Assembly: GCA_024663395.1 (NCBI GenBank)
Contig: JANFAH010000016.1
Coordinates: 186,001-250,000 of the forward strand
Direction of reading: 5' to 3'
DNA: 64,000 nucleotides
From: Pisolithus tinctorius
Lineage: Eukaryota > Basidiomycota > Agaricomycetes > Boletales > Pisolithaceae
Shown here in pieces: positions 32,901 to 46,121 of the stretch; the stretch's first letter is position 1, and the number at the start of each line of letters is the position of its first letter. The notes under the pieces were generated by a model that had not been told where the DNA came from, made no database searches, and saw only the letters and a list, made by a program, of their open reading frames with translations. The translations under genes were made by a program, and so were the position numbers.

Positions 32901-35900
32901 TCAAGCGTGATACAGATACCTGCTATACAGCAATCGGAGGTTTACCCTTGGTTGACGATTTTTCCAATCGCGAGGTTCTATCGTGTAATTTTGGAGTTCC
33001 CCCGCATGAAGCCGTTGTTAGTAAGTGACTGGCAACAGCTTTCAACTGTTCACAGGGTCTTACCGCATGGTCGTAGTTAACGGTCTTTGGGAATCTTTAT
33101 GGTCTCGCTAATGACGCTCTTTCTCATATTGGTCAACTTCCTTGCAGCTTTGGTGGCCATCCAACTTCTCCAAGGAGACATGAGTGGCAACACGACGATG
33201 AACTTTGGCCAGCTGTGGAACTCGTTTTTAGCTGTCTATCAAGTATTATCGTCGGAGAACTGGACGACTGTGTTGTATGACGCTACTGTGGTTGAACTTC
33301 CCCTTGGGCAGGCTGTCATTGTGGCTACTTTCATATCTTGTTGGTTGTTGTTTGCAAACTGTGAGGGCTTTCAACTTCCAATGGGTGTAATTGTAATTTT
33401 CATACTGACCGAGTCTCATAGTCATTATTATGCAGATGTTCATTGCCGTAATTAACGAGAATTTCAGTGTTGCCGAGGAAGCCAAGAAAGAAAAACAAGC
33501 TTCTAATTACTGGGCGCGTCACCATCGCCCACACGGGAGGTCACGCACAGTCGATGGATGCGCAGGTTGAACCCGTATCAGTGGTTCAAAGCAGATCCCG
33601 TGACTGTTAAGGTGAGAATTTACCTTCGACCCTTGTTTTGCCGATGCGGGAGAGCGTGGTGCAAGGTTATTCCCCACCTCGACAGGAACGAAAGGCTTCG
33701 TTGGTGAGATCTCGGAGCAACTGTCAAAGTGGCCATTAAGTTCTTAATTTGATGTAATGTGAACAGATGCGCGTGATCTCGAAAAGGGCACGCCACGTTC
33801 CATCGAAGTCGATTACGATGCTGCAACGACTGTTTATGGGAACAACAAGGTCCAACGAGTTCCCACTCATTGAGTTGCGTCAGCCGAAAACGAGATTAGC
33901 TGAGAAAAGATGCTGTCGAGGACGACACTGAACAGTACCTGTATAATTCTATCACTCTAACGTTTTCATATTTCTCATTGCCGCCAACTGTTCTCTAGCG
34001 AAATATTAGCTGGAATGAACCAAGATGATCTTGCTGCTGAAGCCCTGGACGATGCAATACAAGAACGACGAGCCCGTAAGGCCGAACTTCATAAAAGACC
34101 ATCCCACGTACGACAAGACATTTTGGTTGTTCTCCCAGCGGAACGGCCTTCGCCGACTGTGTCAGAAGATTGTCGAACCGGCAGGTGGAGAACGAATATT
34201 TGGTACCGCTCCCGATATGGTTGCCCATACTATCTTTCAACTTCTTGTTTTTCTCACTGTCATCGGAGGTATTGTCCACGGAGATCATTGCGCCAACCGA
34301 TCTACCGTCGAAATTATTACCTGCAATACGGCCTACGTCGATCGGCGTGGTTCAATATCGCGGAGGCTACATTCGGATTTGCGCTTTTTCTGGAATTCCT
34401 GATCAAAGTGGTCGCAGATGGCTTGCTTTTCACGCCAAATGCTTATGCCCGAAGCATGTGGAACGTCATCGACTTTGTCATCTTGGCGGGCCTCCTGCCA
34501 ACATTGGGCTAACCTGGTGGTTTGTCGGGATTTCCAACCGATTTGTGCATGCTTTGAAGGCGCTACGTGCTCTTCGATTGATTACTTTGATCGACCAGGA
34601 TGCGCAGCACTTTCGAAAATTTGATTATCTCCGGAGTGGTCCGCATTCTGGATGCTGCTATCCTCGCCATCCTTTACCTTATCCCATTTAGCGTGTGGGG
34701 GACCAATATCTTTGCGGGATTAATGAACGAGTGCAACGACACGAGCGTGCAAGGGATCAGTGATTGTAACGGTGAATACGTGAACACCATCTACGGCAAC
34801 TCTTATGGCTATCTCGTTCCCCGTGCTTGGAACAATCCATCACCATCTACTACGTTCTCGTTTGACAACTTCCGGGCTTCTATGCTTATCCTCTTCGAGA
34901 TTGTTTCACTCGAGGGTTGGATCGACGTCATGTCGGTTGCTATGAGTATTACCGGAGCAGGCCAACAGCCGCAGACAAACGCCTCACAAGCATATGCGTT
35001 ATTCTTCCTCATCTACAACTTGCTCGGAGGTGCTGTCATATTGACCCTCTTCGTCAGGTGAGTACTCTATTCCGTGCACGTGGTTTTATGCTGACCTCTT
35101 GGTGTAGTATCATTATTAGCAACTTTTCATCCAAAACGGGATCCGCGTTCCTTACCCGACCGCAGCGAGAATGGATCGATCTGGAGAAGTTAATTAAGCG
35201 CCAGAAGTCCTCGAAGAGGCCTTACACTCGTCCTACCTCGCGCCTTCGGGCTTGGTGTTATGACAGCGCCGTTCGCAAACATGGCTGGTGGTCAAGGGGG
35301 ATGACATTGTTGTTTGTCATGCAAATCATGGTCCTTATGTGAGTTTCTATGTTGACCAACGACATGACCGTAGTAGCATTGAACATGCTCAGGACAGAGA
35401 CTTTTGGATCACAGGATCCCACGGATGATTTCCGCCGTTAGTGACTTGACATTTCTTGTACGCTGGCAGGCACTGCTGACTATGTATTTCCAGAGGACTT
35501 CTCGCTGTTCTCGACTTCGATATACATGCTCGACATTATCGTCAGGTTTTATGGTCTCGGATGGGAATCCTTCCGCGATAATGGGTGGAACATTTTTGAC
35601 GTGATAGTGGCTTCCGGCAGCTTCACTGCCACCATAATCGTGCAATTTGGCTCAGCCAACCCCACAATCCAGCAACTTCAGAAACTGTTCCTTGTTTGCA
35701 TCTCGTTCAAGCTCGTGCAACGTGTGGATTCACTGAATCAACTGTTCAAGACAGGAAGGCACGTGACATTCTCTTGACAAACCCGTTCCGATGTTCACCC
35801 CCTCCAAGGGCTAGTTTACCGGTCATTCTGAACCTTCTTGGACTATGGCTTGTTGTATTCCTTTTCTTCGCCATAATGTACCTGGAAGTGTTCGGTATGA

Positions 35901-37547
35901 CGAAGTGGTTCTCCGGGGAGTCGAACACTCAGAATTACCAGTCAATGGGCTCTGCCCTGCTCATGCTGTCTTTATGAGTACTGGGTTTGTGTCTCAGCTA
36001 CTTCTCGTACTGAGTGCCTTTGACATTGGTTTGTTAGCGAGGGTTGGAACCAATACATGCATGACTAGTACGGTGCCTACCTCACTCGCTTTCAAAGCGT
36101 GCTAATAATGTGACGCGTAGTGCTACAGTATACCCGCGGTGTACATATACGACCGGGGATATTGCTGAGACGGATTGCGGAAGTACTGCATGGGCATTTT
36201 CGCTCTTCATCGCATGGAACCTCCTTAGCATGGTATGAGACATCACTGGTTGCTACTCACTTCGCTGACCGAGTATAGTACATCATTTTGAACATGTTTA
36301 CAGGTGTAGTCGTTGAAAACTTTTCTTACGTGTTTCAGTCCACGGGCGGGGCGAAATCTATAACTCGCAGGGAGATGCGGTCATTCAAGAAAGTATGGGC
36401 CGAGTTTTCCAATGCCAAAACTGGACAGCTCGAACGCCAAAATATCGGACCCTTCTTGGCGGTACGTTGTGTTTGCGCTAATGGATAATTCCCAGGTCTT
36501 CACTGGACTTCGCAGAGGCTCGATGGCGTCTTTGAAACTCGTATTTACCCTCGGGAACAGTCGGTGGGCGCCATCTTGGCTGGTTGCCGAGACAACTCGA
36601 AGAGGGCAACCGTGACTGGAGGTGTCAATCTCAAGAAGTTAAACAACATCCTGAATAAAATCGATCATAGCAGCGTCAGAAAACGACGGAACACTTACGG
36701 CCGTCTCTACCACGAAGCCCACATAGTGTCTCTCCGCACCGGTGGTTTATCTTTCACGGACATGTTACTACTCCTGGCACACCATAAACTTATCGATGAT
36801 CGTGAAGCACTCGTGTAAGTCATGCTTGCACAGCACATTAGCAAACACTAATAGTGGCGTAGACTGCGGGATCTGGTAGTGCGGCAGGAGACCAACAAGC
36901 TTGTTACAGATCTCGTCAACCTAGACAGAGTGCGTTCGCTGCTCAGAATGATTTCGCAACGCCGCAAGTATCTCCTGGAGAAAGAACAAGTCATGAACCG
37001 AGGTCAGCATTCTGTTCCGTGTCGTTTCCTAGATGCTAACGATGAGCATTGGACATAGACATACCTGCTATCTTCGTCAATTCTTCACCCGCTACTCCTC
37101 CGCCTATAATTTCTAGGGATATCACTTCGCCCCGAAGTGAGTATGAAACAGGGCAGTCGGATTATGAGGCCAGCAGTCCAACGCCATCGCCTCGTATTCT
37201 CGTTTCTTCGTCAGAGCTCCCGACTGCCGATCGCTCCTTCAGAAGCAGCCTCCAACGTGCACGGAGGGTAAGTGACGTCAGCATGTTGTCCGCTGATATG
37301 AGTCAGAGTTACTGGTTCGTACCCTCTTTATTCTTGCATACCGTTAGCCTTACGTGACTTGACGGATAGGAGAGAGCGTTCCCGCTCCCCTGAACCCGAA
37401 GACGAGGGTGACATGATCTCATCTATGCAGCGATCAATATGGGGTGGTGAGTGTCGACCTACGAACAACTCATGAAAACACTAAGAGCCGATTCTTATCG
37501 CACCAGAAATGATGTTACAAGCGGCTCGGGAGGAAGGCGATGCCTAG
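29922..37547 (+). CDS. CCH1: CCH1 voltage-gated calcium channel alpha subunit, frame broken in places
   Basis: The four-domain channel can be followed from end to end: a disordered N-terminus, domain I ([53 protein letters not shown]), pore and S6 ([20 protein letters not shown]), domain II ([40 protein letters not shown]), domain III ([49 protein letters not shown]), domain IV ([43 protein letters not shown]) and a C-terminal tail ending [16 protein letters not shown]1 with MID1 forms the high-affinity calcium influx channel of fungi. The frame changes at several points not explained by introns, for example near 31108, 31370, 32230-32290, 32690, 32750, 33107 and 33540, mostly one- or two-base indels. 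Conserved codons are retained on both sides, so either sequence errors or very recent decay is likely. Confidence 0.88.
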
Positions 37548-37590
37548 ACCAAGCGTTCCTGCTAGATGGTTTCCATTGCACATGACCTAC

Positions 37591-40500
37591 TCACGGACAA
37601 GCATAGAATAGCACTTGTACTGACACAACATGCAAATTGTACGGTATTGGAGATGGAACATGCATAGCAGTACAGACTAATAACCAGCAGACATGACAGT
37701 ATGGTGAATCACGACTGACCCTGCAGCCGTTTCGATCGCCAGACCTTGGAACCGGTTCAAAGCCATCTTCATCCTTAGACCCAGGTAACGGCGCACTGTT
37801 GGTGGCTGGTGAGGCTGCTTGTTTCAAAGACAGTTTCTCTGCCTCTCGCTGCCGCCAGCCACTAGCAGGGGCAGCAGCCGTATCTCTGTATTTAGGAGCT
37901 GTAGCAGTCGCCGGACTGGAGGCGGGTGCGGAAGTTTCTGGTCGTCCCAATCGTTGAGCGCTGAACATTCCAGGTTTGTATTTTTGAGCTGGCGGAGCTG
38001 CACCACTCGGAGCTGGACTCTCTGCACGTGGAGGAGTGGCACGAGAAGATATAGGAGGGTTTGGCGGCGCAGCTGAACGCCTCCAAGCGTTCTCGGTAGC
38101 TGGTGGCTGCTGCTTCTCGGCCACACGACGCTGCGCTCTGCGCTCTTCTGCTTCCCGTTCGCGTTGGGCCTTCCTTTCGGCTTCCGCGCGCGCGGCTTCG
38201 CGCTCACGCTCGCGTTCCATACGAGCGGCAAGCAACTTCTCCTCCTCTTCACGCTTCTTGGCTGCTTCTGCCTCTTCTTTCGCTCGTAGTTCTGTGCGAA
38301 GATAAGATTGGGTTAAAAAAAAAGTAGACGCTATACGTACCGGCCTCTTCCCGCAGGCGCTCTTTTTCCGCGGCCCTCGCCGCTGCCTCTTCCTCCTGCT
38401 GAGCACGTCTCTCCTCCTCTTTCTCGGTGATAAGAGCATTGATTCTCTTCTCCTTCTCCTCCTGAAGTTTCTCTCGGGCCACTGCCAGCTTCTTCTGGTA
38501 CTGTTCTTGGCGCTTCGCCATTATGGTAGACTTGTACGAACTAAAGTCGGATAGCATTCGTGACAGGCGCTTCTTGGTTGCTAGAGCTTCTTTGTGTGCT
38601 AGCAAGCTGTTTTCGATACGCGCTTTCTGAAGTGCCTCGAAGGTAGCGAGGTCTACGGCCTGTTGCTCAGCATAGTCTTGAGCGAGAAGTGGTCTCTCAT
38701 CCTTCCGGTAAGCACGCTCGATATGATCGACGCGCTTCGCAACGACACGGAGACGCTCGTTCATATCCCGTTTCTCCTTCTCTATCTGCTCGACCTGCAG
38801 GCGCATAAGCCGGTCCTTGCTGAGGTCTTCCATGTCCTTCGGTAGATACGTTCAAATATAGATGAGTATAAACGATAAATTAAATCACTACTCACATCGA
38901 CGGACACCTTCAGCCCACTACGTTTGATCAAGTCTTGTGCCAGTTTCTTCGCCTCTTCCGAACGAATCGTTTCAATTTCTTTCCGTGCCCGCTCGAGCTC
39001 CCTCTTTCGGGCCTCTTCCTTCTCTTTCCGCTCATCCATCTCTTTTTTAACGCGCGTCATTTCGGCACGTCTGCTTGCCTCCTCTTTCTCCTTGCGTACA
39101 GACAACTCGGATAACAATTCGCGTCGACGAGCTACGATCGCCCGACGCAATGCCAGTGCATGGCGCTCTGCATTTGCAGCAGCAACCAGTTCCCCAAACT
39201 TCGCATTCTGCACAGCTATGGGGTCGGTCTCTGGAGGTGATCCGATCACCCGTAACGCATCGTGGAGTGCATAGGCGAGGGTGCTGAGACGCGTACGCAC
39301 TACATCACCGGACGAGGGCTGAACCGCCGCTTCTTGCGCGGACGTCGCTACCGGAGAGGAGTCATCTACGTGTGTAAACGCCTCGTCGACAAAGGTAATG
39401 GTCTCGCTTGCGTGGTCCACACGTACACGGAGTTCACCCTGACGTGCGCAACCCATGAGGTACGCCTCCATTTGCTCAGCGCCAAAGCCATCCAAGGGCT
39501 TGACGAGATCAACGAGGGCACTGAGTTTGAGGGTGGAGTAGATTTGCGATAGTTGCGCGAGGAGCCGTGAAAGAAGTGCACGGGTAAGAAGAGGACGGTA
39601 GCCAGCATATGGAGTATCACCAGCACAAAGTGTGGCGAGCATCGGTGCAGTAGAAGCACATAACGTGAGTGGATCGAAGGAAACTTCAAGGAGATTGTAC
39701 AAGGTTTTGATAGGTCCTGGAGATAATCGCAAGACATCACGGGAAAGCTAGCAGTAGCTGAGCACCAGGAATTGTGAGGTTGAGAGAAAACGTACAGCGT
39801 CTTTAAGCAGACCAGCCCGAGTTGGTGCCTTCGTTAGACCGAGAAGAGCAGCAAGTCTTGTAGTCTTGCCCTTTCCGCCCTCGTCGGACTGTTGGCCGAC
39901 GGGCACCGCCAGGGCACTGACGAGTACCTGACCGGCCAGACGGCTCATCTCTTCGTTCGACTTACCGCCTATGCTGGTGACGATTGCATAGTACCTACCC
40001 CAGGCAGCCGCGTGGTAGAGTGAATTACCGCTCATAAGAAATATCTTTGTAAGATGCTGGTAGTAATTCGCCATCATAGCTGGGCGTGGTGGTTTTTTGG
40101 CCATTGTAAGAAGATTATGTATATCCTCGACGGAGCGGAACGCTTCCTGCCATAGCTCGAGCTCTACTGAGGTGTTGAGCTGCGCGAACCGTGTATCAAG
40201 ATGATGTTGCAATGTCTCGGGGTCAGATAGGTTGATCGCGTGGGTTTGATGTGCGTATTTCGCTACATTGGCAAGGTGAAGTCGCAAGGTCTCGCACAAC
40301 CTGCGAAATTCGACCTTTCGTTGATACTTCAAGCAGAAACGGAAAGCCTGCTGAGCAACTTGCTGAAAAGACAAATACCGCGGAACGCGTCAGCCCTTTT
40401 ACCGATTTGGGTGGAAGGAACGGACCTGGTATATAGTCTCTAGTCGTGCGTTGTTCTTAAGGGTTTCCAGCGACGTGCGATAACTCTCCCATAGAAATTT

Positions 40501-40953
40501 GAGCCAGGGGGTAACAAGTGCCCTATCTGTCCGGTCCTTGCTCTGGTCTCCGCTCACTGCTCCCAGAAGAATGCTCTCTGGTGTTTCGCTAGCCTCGAGA
40601 TCGTCGACATCTACGGCGACGGCTTTATCGGCCTTTTCCTGTGCTTCTTGAACTTTCGCATCGGCAAGTTGCAGGAACTTCTGAATGACGACTTCGATTG
40701 ATCCTACGTTTGAATTTTGTGCTATGTTCTTGTATTGCATGAGTCCTTCCTTTGCTGTACGGCCCTTGCGCAAGTCGACACAGAGCTCGACAAAACGCAG
40801 TAGGATCGGTTCGAGGACGGCCAAAGGGGCTGAGCGAAACTTCTTGGAGGTGAACATTTCTGTTAGAGACTGGAGGGCGGCATGCGCCTGTCCCACTGAT
40901 ACCAGTCCCTCTGCCTGCTTCAGCGCAGCCTCTGGTTTGGTGAACGGTGCCAT
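37591..40953 (-). CDS. TIF32: Translation initiation factor eIF3 subunit a
   Basis: The ATG at 40953 starts [20 protein letters not shown], the usual start of eIF3a. The helical N-terminal half ([46 protein letters not shown]) leads to the PCI domain ([20 protein letters not shown] to [12 protein letters not shown]). Then come the spectrin-like and long charged coiled-coil regions ([40 protein letters not shown]) and a Pro/Ala-rich tail. eIF3a is the scaffold subunit of eIF3 on the 40S ribosome. Near the 3' end the frame reads [13 protein letters not shown] and runs to 37591; one extra C near 37748 would instead give a tail reading [11 protein letters not shown] with a stop at 37709, more like the family. 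So the exact C-terminus is uncertain. About six exons. Confidence 0.93.
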
Positions 40954-41905
40954 ACTGGGGAAGATCCGTAGGCGATAAATGGTAGTGATGAGACCAATCC
41001 AACTTACATTCTTTAATGCTTTAAAGGTGGGAACAGAGGCTTCCCGATGTTTTTTTTTGGTGTGTCGAGGTAGCCTGGACGTCGTTGAGGCAGTGGGGTC
41101 CGACGAAAAAACAAAGTTCGGGCTGGGCGTCCATGTGAAAACACTTCCTAAAAAGATCAAACATAGCCCCTGACCCCCCGACCTTTTTTAGGACTCACTA
41201 CCGTGAGACATCAGATACTACGACGGACACCAGTGTACAATGGGCTTTACACGCTGCAATACCAAATTATCATTATTCTAATGCCGCAAACTTCAAGAGT
41301 GGGGCATAATTGTGTATATAGAATACTTAGTTTTGAGGAAAACGGGGTTGTGAAAGCTGCAAAGCATCAAACGCCGTCGGACGTCAGGGCAGATATGTGA
41401 TTTTGGGCGACATTAGGTCCGCGAAAATGTTTTCAAATGTTCAGATTCACGAATTGGAGGTAGAATGGTATGCTATTCAAGAAACATTTCATGAAATGTG
41501 ACAGGAGGTCCGTGTGGTGTCAATCGTGCTCCGATTCGACAGCAGCCGTTCACCCGCACGCAAAGTCCGACGTAGTTCGCGTATTGAATTGTCCGGCTGG
41601 CATGCCGTCCATGAAAATTGCAATCTGTTGTCCATTATTATAGCAAGTCCGAGTCACGTACTCAGTTCTGATAATTACAGAAAATGATCGTCGTGTAGTG
41701 TGTAATGCTACAAGCAATGCAATGCTTCTCGGCAGAGATACATGCGCACTCCTCATGCCAGCCTACATACGCCTACTCCAAAACTTCCCATGCGAGACGG
41801 CCAGACCAAAAAACAATGGTTTTGGGCGTCGATGAAGGTCCTAGATCAAACGTATCCAATCGTCCACGGGTGGCCAGCACTCCGTTGAAATATGCAATAC
41901 TTCAG
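40954..41905. other. Intergenic between eIF3a start and P450 stop
   Basis: Holds the eIF3a promoter side and the P450 3' flank. Short open stretches on both strands have no recognisable family. No RNA gene was seen. Confidence 0.45.
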
Positions 41906-44559
41906 TTATGCTTCTTCCGAAGAAGCAACTCTTCCAAGGCGCACCCACAAGCCACCCTAATGACATAAAACATCAGAATCACCGTTACATCCACGGGCGT
42001 AGCTCCAATGCCCTGTCCCAAAGATAAAACATACCTTGACAAATAATGTCATCGCTGCCTCTGGTCGTATTCTCTCAATAGCCATCCGCCCGCGACCGGC
42101 TTTCCATTCCGCTGGGGGAAGTGACGAGGGCGGTTGGGCGTCAGGTGCTAGTGTGAATGAAGAAAAGCGTTGCATGAGTCTGACGAGGAAGTAGGAGGCT
42201 TCATTGTACGCATAGTTTTGGCCTATGCACTTTATGTGCCAAGTACGTCAAAATCGAACAAAGGTGTATGCGACAGCACACATGTCAGCCACGCGCATCA
42301 GTCAGATGTTGCACAATACCACGTGGCAATGCAAGAGTTGATTTCATCACGATAGTACGCCGCGTGATCAAAATCCATTGTATCGGTATTGAGGAGTGTT
42401 CCATTGGGAAGTGGGCGCGATTCCGCATATATCGAGGCGAGACAGAGGTGAAAGCATGGAAGCAGTTTCGATCAGCAATCTATCTCACTACGGAACCAGT
42501 GCAAATAAGAAAGGAGGGAAAACTGGACCCATAGAATTATGCCGTGTCACATAGGCAAAGGCACCACGAATACGACACCACCGCCGGAGAAAGCTTCCAA
42601 ATAAAAGGTACAGAAGTACTCACAATTCGGGGCCCCGCACTGAAGGGCGTAAACATCGTTGGATTGGATGTATACCTCGAAAGTCTCCTTGGGTCAATCC
42701 ACCGCTCCGGATCAAATTCGTCCGCATCTGGGCCCCAGAGTGCTTTGTTTCTCTGGACCAACAGCGTGGAATAGAAGAACGTCGTGCTCTTAGGCATATA
42801 CAAAGGTCTCTGGGAATCAACAGGGAACGTTGGATCTGGTGCGGGGAGCGTGCACGGAACAGGCCGACTTTGTCGTTGGTTGAGCGGGACGGGAGGGAAA
42901 AGGCGCAGCGTTTCGTCAATAACAGCTTTCACTGTGTGTGGAAACGGGAGCTGAGAAGGCATCCACAGGGCTCGTTGGTGCGGTGCTCACTGTATTTCAA
43001 TTTTTTAATCTTTTCGTAAGTTGGGGGTTGATCACCACAAATATGTGCAACCTCTTGTCGAAGTTTCTTCGCCACATCTGGGTGAAGGGCGAGGAAATAA
43101 GTTACATACGTCAACAGGCACGCTGTCTGAGCTTGCAAGTCAGCCTCCCAGATCGACCACATCGCGTACGACGTACCGTGTCTCTCGCTGCAAGTAGTAT
43201 GTTGAGAAGTTGGTCGCGGATTTTCCCAACATCTACGCACGACGTCATCTCGGGCTACAGGTTATAGCGGAGAAACAGCCAACCTTCTGTGCTATCAGCG
43301 AGATGCTGTAAGAACGTCTTCTCCTCGACATTCCTTTCGACGCCGGCACGTTTTGCAGCCGCCTTTTCCTCCAGCGTACGCTTCACAAGCGGATCAATCC
43401 ACTGTCTGACGGTGTCGACATATGGCGCCGTCTTGTCGTCGAACAACTCGAATAAAGGCCAGATGAGACCTGTTCGAGCACGGAGAGTGTTGATCCGCTG
43501 CAGCGTCTCGAAGGCCCTGGTAAACGTCCCCCATGCGTCATCAGTCACAGATCCACGCTCGAATGGTGAGGAAGAGCTAGGTCGAGGAAGAGAGCCCGAA
43601 AGTGTGTCGAGATTTTTTCCGAAGAGGAACTCTGAAGCAGCATCAATCGTGAAACGGGCGTAGAGATCCTGAACGTCTATAGGTTCGTTCAAAGCAGCTT
43701 TTTCCGAGAGAATTGTGAAAGTGCGAGTTGTATATCGTTCGAATAGTTCGAAGTCGGACACACGATCGCGGGCGAAAAATGGACGTGCAAGTGTCCGGTG
43801 CTAAGTGTCAATTTAGGTTAGACCGGGATAGAACCTTGGCAAGGCACCTGGCCTACCGCTTTCCAGACCTGCGCTCGTAAACATGTGAGACAGGAAGGAA
43901 AATATCATAACCTTTCCCTACCTCGTCGTCACGGTTGAAAATGCCGTCTCCAAGGAAAGTTTCACTGAAAGAACATGAAGAAATCAGATCTGCACAAATG
44001 ATGGAGATGACCTGAACCTACAGACGCTCCCTCTGGGCAGTTCCTCTCCAGAAGTTGTTAAATCCAGTAGCAAGGACATACTTGCAATGTTCCTGGTCCA
44101 TTGAGATGATCTAATGACCCCGTTGAGCAGCCATGACGACCGGTGCGCTTCGTGAGAGGAATGGCAACTTACGTTATCCATCCAGAGGAAACGTGTATTT
44201 AGAGTGGTGCATTGATACTCTTCAAAGAGATCCAGGTATCCCTGATAAATATAGCCAGACGACAGGCTCTTCTGGAGCTTGAGCATGACATCTATGTTCC
44301 CGGGCCACTTTCCGACGACCCGAGGGATAAGTCTGGCTCCTAGCTGCTTGGCCTCCCTCTGTTGGGCCATGTCCGTATACTGTACCCTGGCGATGGCTGC
44401 GAAGACGATGGACGAGACATATGCTAGTGGTGACCACCAGCCCATGCGAATTCGTGCAATATGTGCAACGAGGGAGAGTGCGAGCGAGGGTGCAATGAGG
44501 ATACGGAGAATGTCTCTTGCTATCCTCAGACGAAAGTTGGCGTTCTTCTCGTAGGCCAT
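41906..44559 (-). CDS. Cytochrome P450, CYP63-like
   Basis: The N-terminus (ATG 44559) has a membrane anchor (ILIAPSLALSLVAHIARIRM, WWSPLAYVSSIVFAAI). Next come LIPRVVGKWPGNIDVMLK, YQCTTLNTRFLWMD, FLGDGIFNRDDE and MWKAHRTLARPFFARDRVSD, typical of CYP63 and related basidiomycete P450s. The I-helix reads LLAARDTAQTACLLTY, the K-helix ETLRLFPPVPLNQR (ExxR), then FDPERW and the haem loop FSAGPRI-CIGQNYAYNEASY with the cysteine thiolate ligand. CYP63 enzymes of white-rot fungi hydroxylate alkanes, fatty acids and xenobiotics at the ER. The intron that splits the haem loop is about 390 bp (near 42233-42622), against 50-80 bp for the others. The last exon encodes GGLWVRLGRVASSEEA. Confidence 0.9.
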
Positions 44560-46121
44560 AACAATGTTAATGAGGGGTGATCTGTAGCACTGAGGACTTT
44601 TCCTGGCGTGTCAGCCTGAGGGAGCGTTGCATTGGGTTGGGGGGGTATATATATGTACCCATGGAGCATGTATCTATTACACGCGCGCTGGAAGAACGCG
44701 ATTAATTATCGGAAAGAGAATGTCGCATACGTCCACAACGGGGTAAAGTTCTTTGACAAATCTTTTTTATTTTGTTTTACATATATTTATTTGCATTTGC
44801 ACCCCTGGCCAACCCCTGGCCGCGTTCTTAGTCCCGATGAGTCCCGTGCAACCACCGTTTCCAATTCAGGTTTGGCCATTCCTACGGTGCCACGGGTGAC
44901 CGGTTGACCCATGCCAGCAGGCAGATGGGCAGTATTAGGTTTCTTAGTTCATCCACTGCTGATATTGCTGCTTTATTTTTGTTCTCACTCCAGGCAAGTG
45001 GTTCCGGCGTCGCGCTCCTATCCATTTGAATCCACATATCACCTGTCGCTCACTCAGCTCGGTTCGGCATGTCTCCTGTACCACACTTGGGGGGTGCCTC
45101 GTGGTGATTTTACTAGTGCCGTTTTCCAGAAACTTTCTCGCATGCAAGCTTCCCCGGCCACATCGGGTACAATTCTTATCCCTTCCGCTTTATCTCTCCA
45201 TCACGTTCAAGGCCCGCAATTCCCTGTAATTCTATCTGTGTACTTCCCTGGTAGGTTATTGTGCCTCGTTCTTCTTCCTAGTAGAGAGATAAGATATGTG
45301 ATACCACTTTAATTCGGACTCCATCAACATATCGATCGCGGTAGAACTGTGGAAGAATTCGCTGTTCGATCACCCACGCTCGGAGTCATGTTGCGCCCGT
45401 GTATACTACGCGCGGGAGCATGTCCTCGCCTCCTCACGCCCTAGATAAAGGAAAAATTTATGTGGGTATGGGCGTCTTGACATAATGGGCAGATCGGAAA
45501 CTGATGGAGGGAAAACGGCGTCATGTAGTATTGGCTACTCTGATCTACTTGCAAATACACAGGTTTTCATGATGAGTCAAAAACAGCCTGGGCCACAGGG
45601 GCCTGGGGAAGCCAGATGAGCGCGATCGATGAGATGAGAGGAGAAGTGCACGAATTGATCGAGCTGACTAACTTTACTCCCACAAGGCCTAGTATTTGGC
45701 AATGCCCCATGACAAGCTATTGCATCCAGCGAGAAAACTTGGCCGGACCCAAGTAATGTCCGTCCGGTGGGGGGACGCCGCATGTGATTTTTCGGAGCAC
45801 TACCTGCCTCAGCCTCCACTGCACACGCAGCCGATAGATACGGTTACCGCAGACCGGCGTGGTTTTTCATGATACAAGCGTGCGCAGTTCCGCAGCCGGG
45901 TGACTTCTGAATCTCAGATTTTCGTCGATTTATCGGTATGCGAAGGAGGTTTCAAAGGGATGATGCACTTGATGGGCATACCGATTTCCATATATGTATC
46001 AGTAAATGAAGACGTCACCAGCCACCCGCCGGCCGTGCCCCAAGGTTACCTCAGTTCGTAAGTGGAACGACGACCACAATCCCAAAACTAAGTACCAGCA
46101 CTCGCCTAATAATTCACGATT
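44560..46121. other. Intergenic, P450 and UCH divergent promoters
   Basis: About 1.56 kb between two divergently transcribed genes. Open stretches (such as plus 44911-45312 and minus 45577-45819) lack any family signature and look random. There is a TATATATAT run near 44647 upstream of the P450. No repeat or RNA gene was found by eye. Confidence 0.45.
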
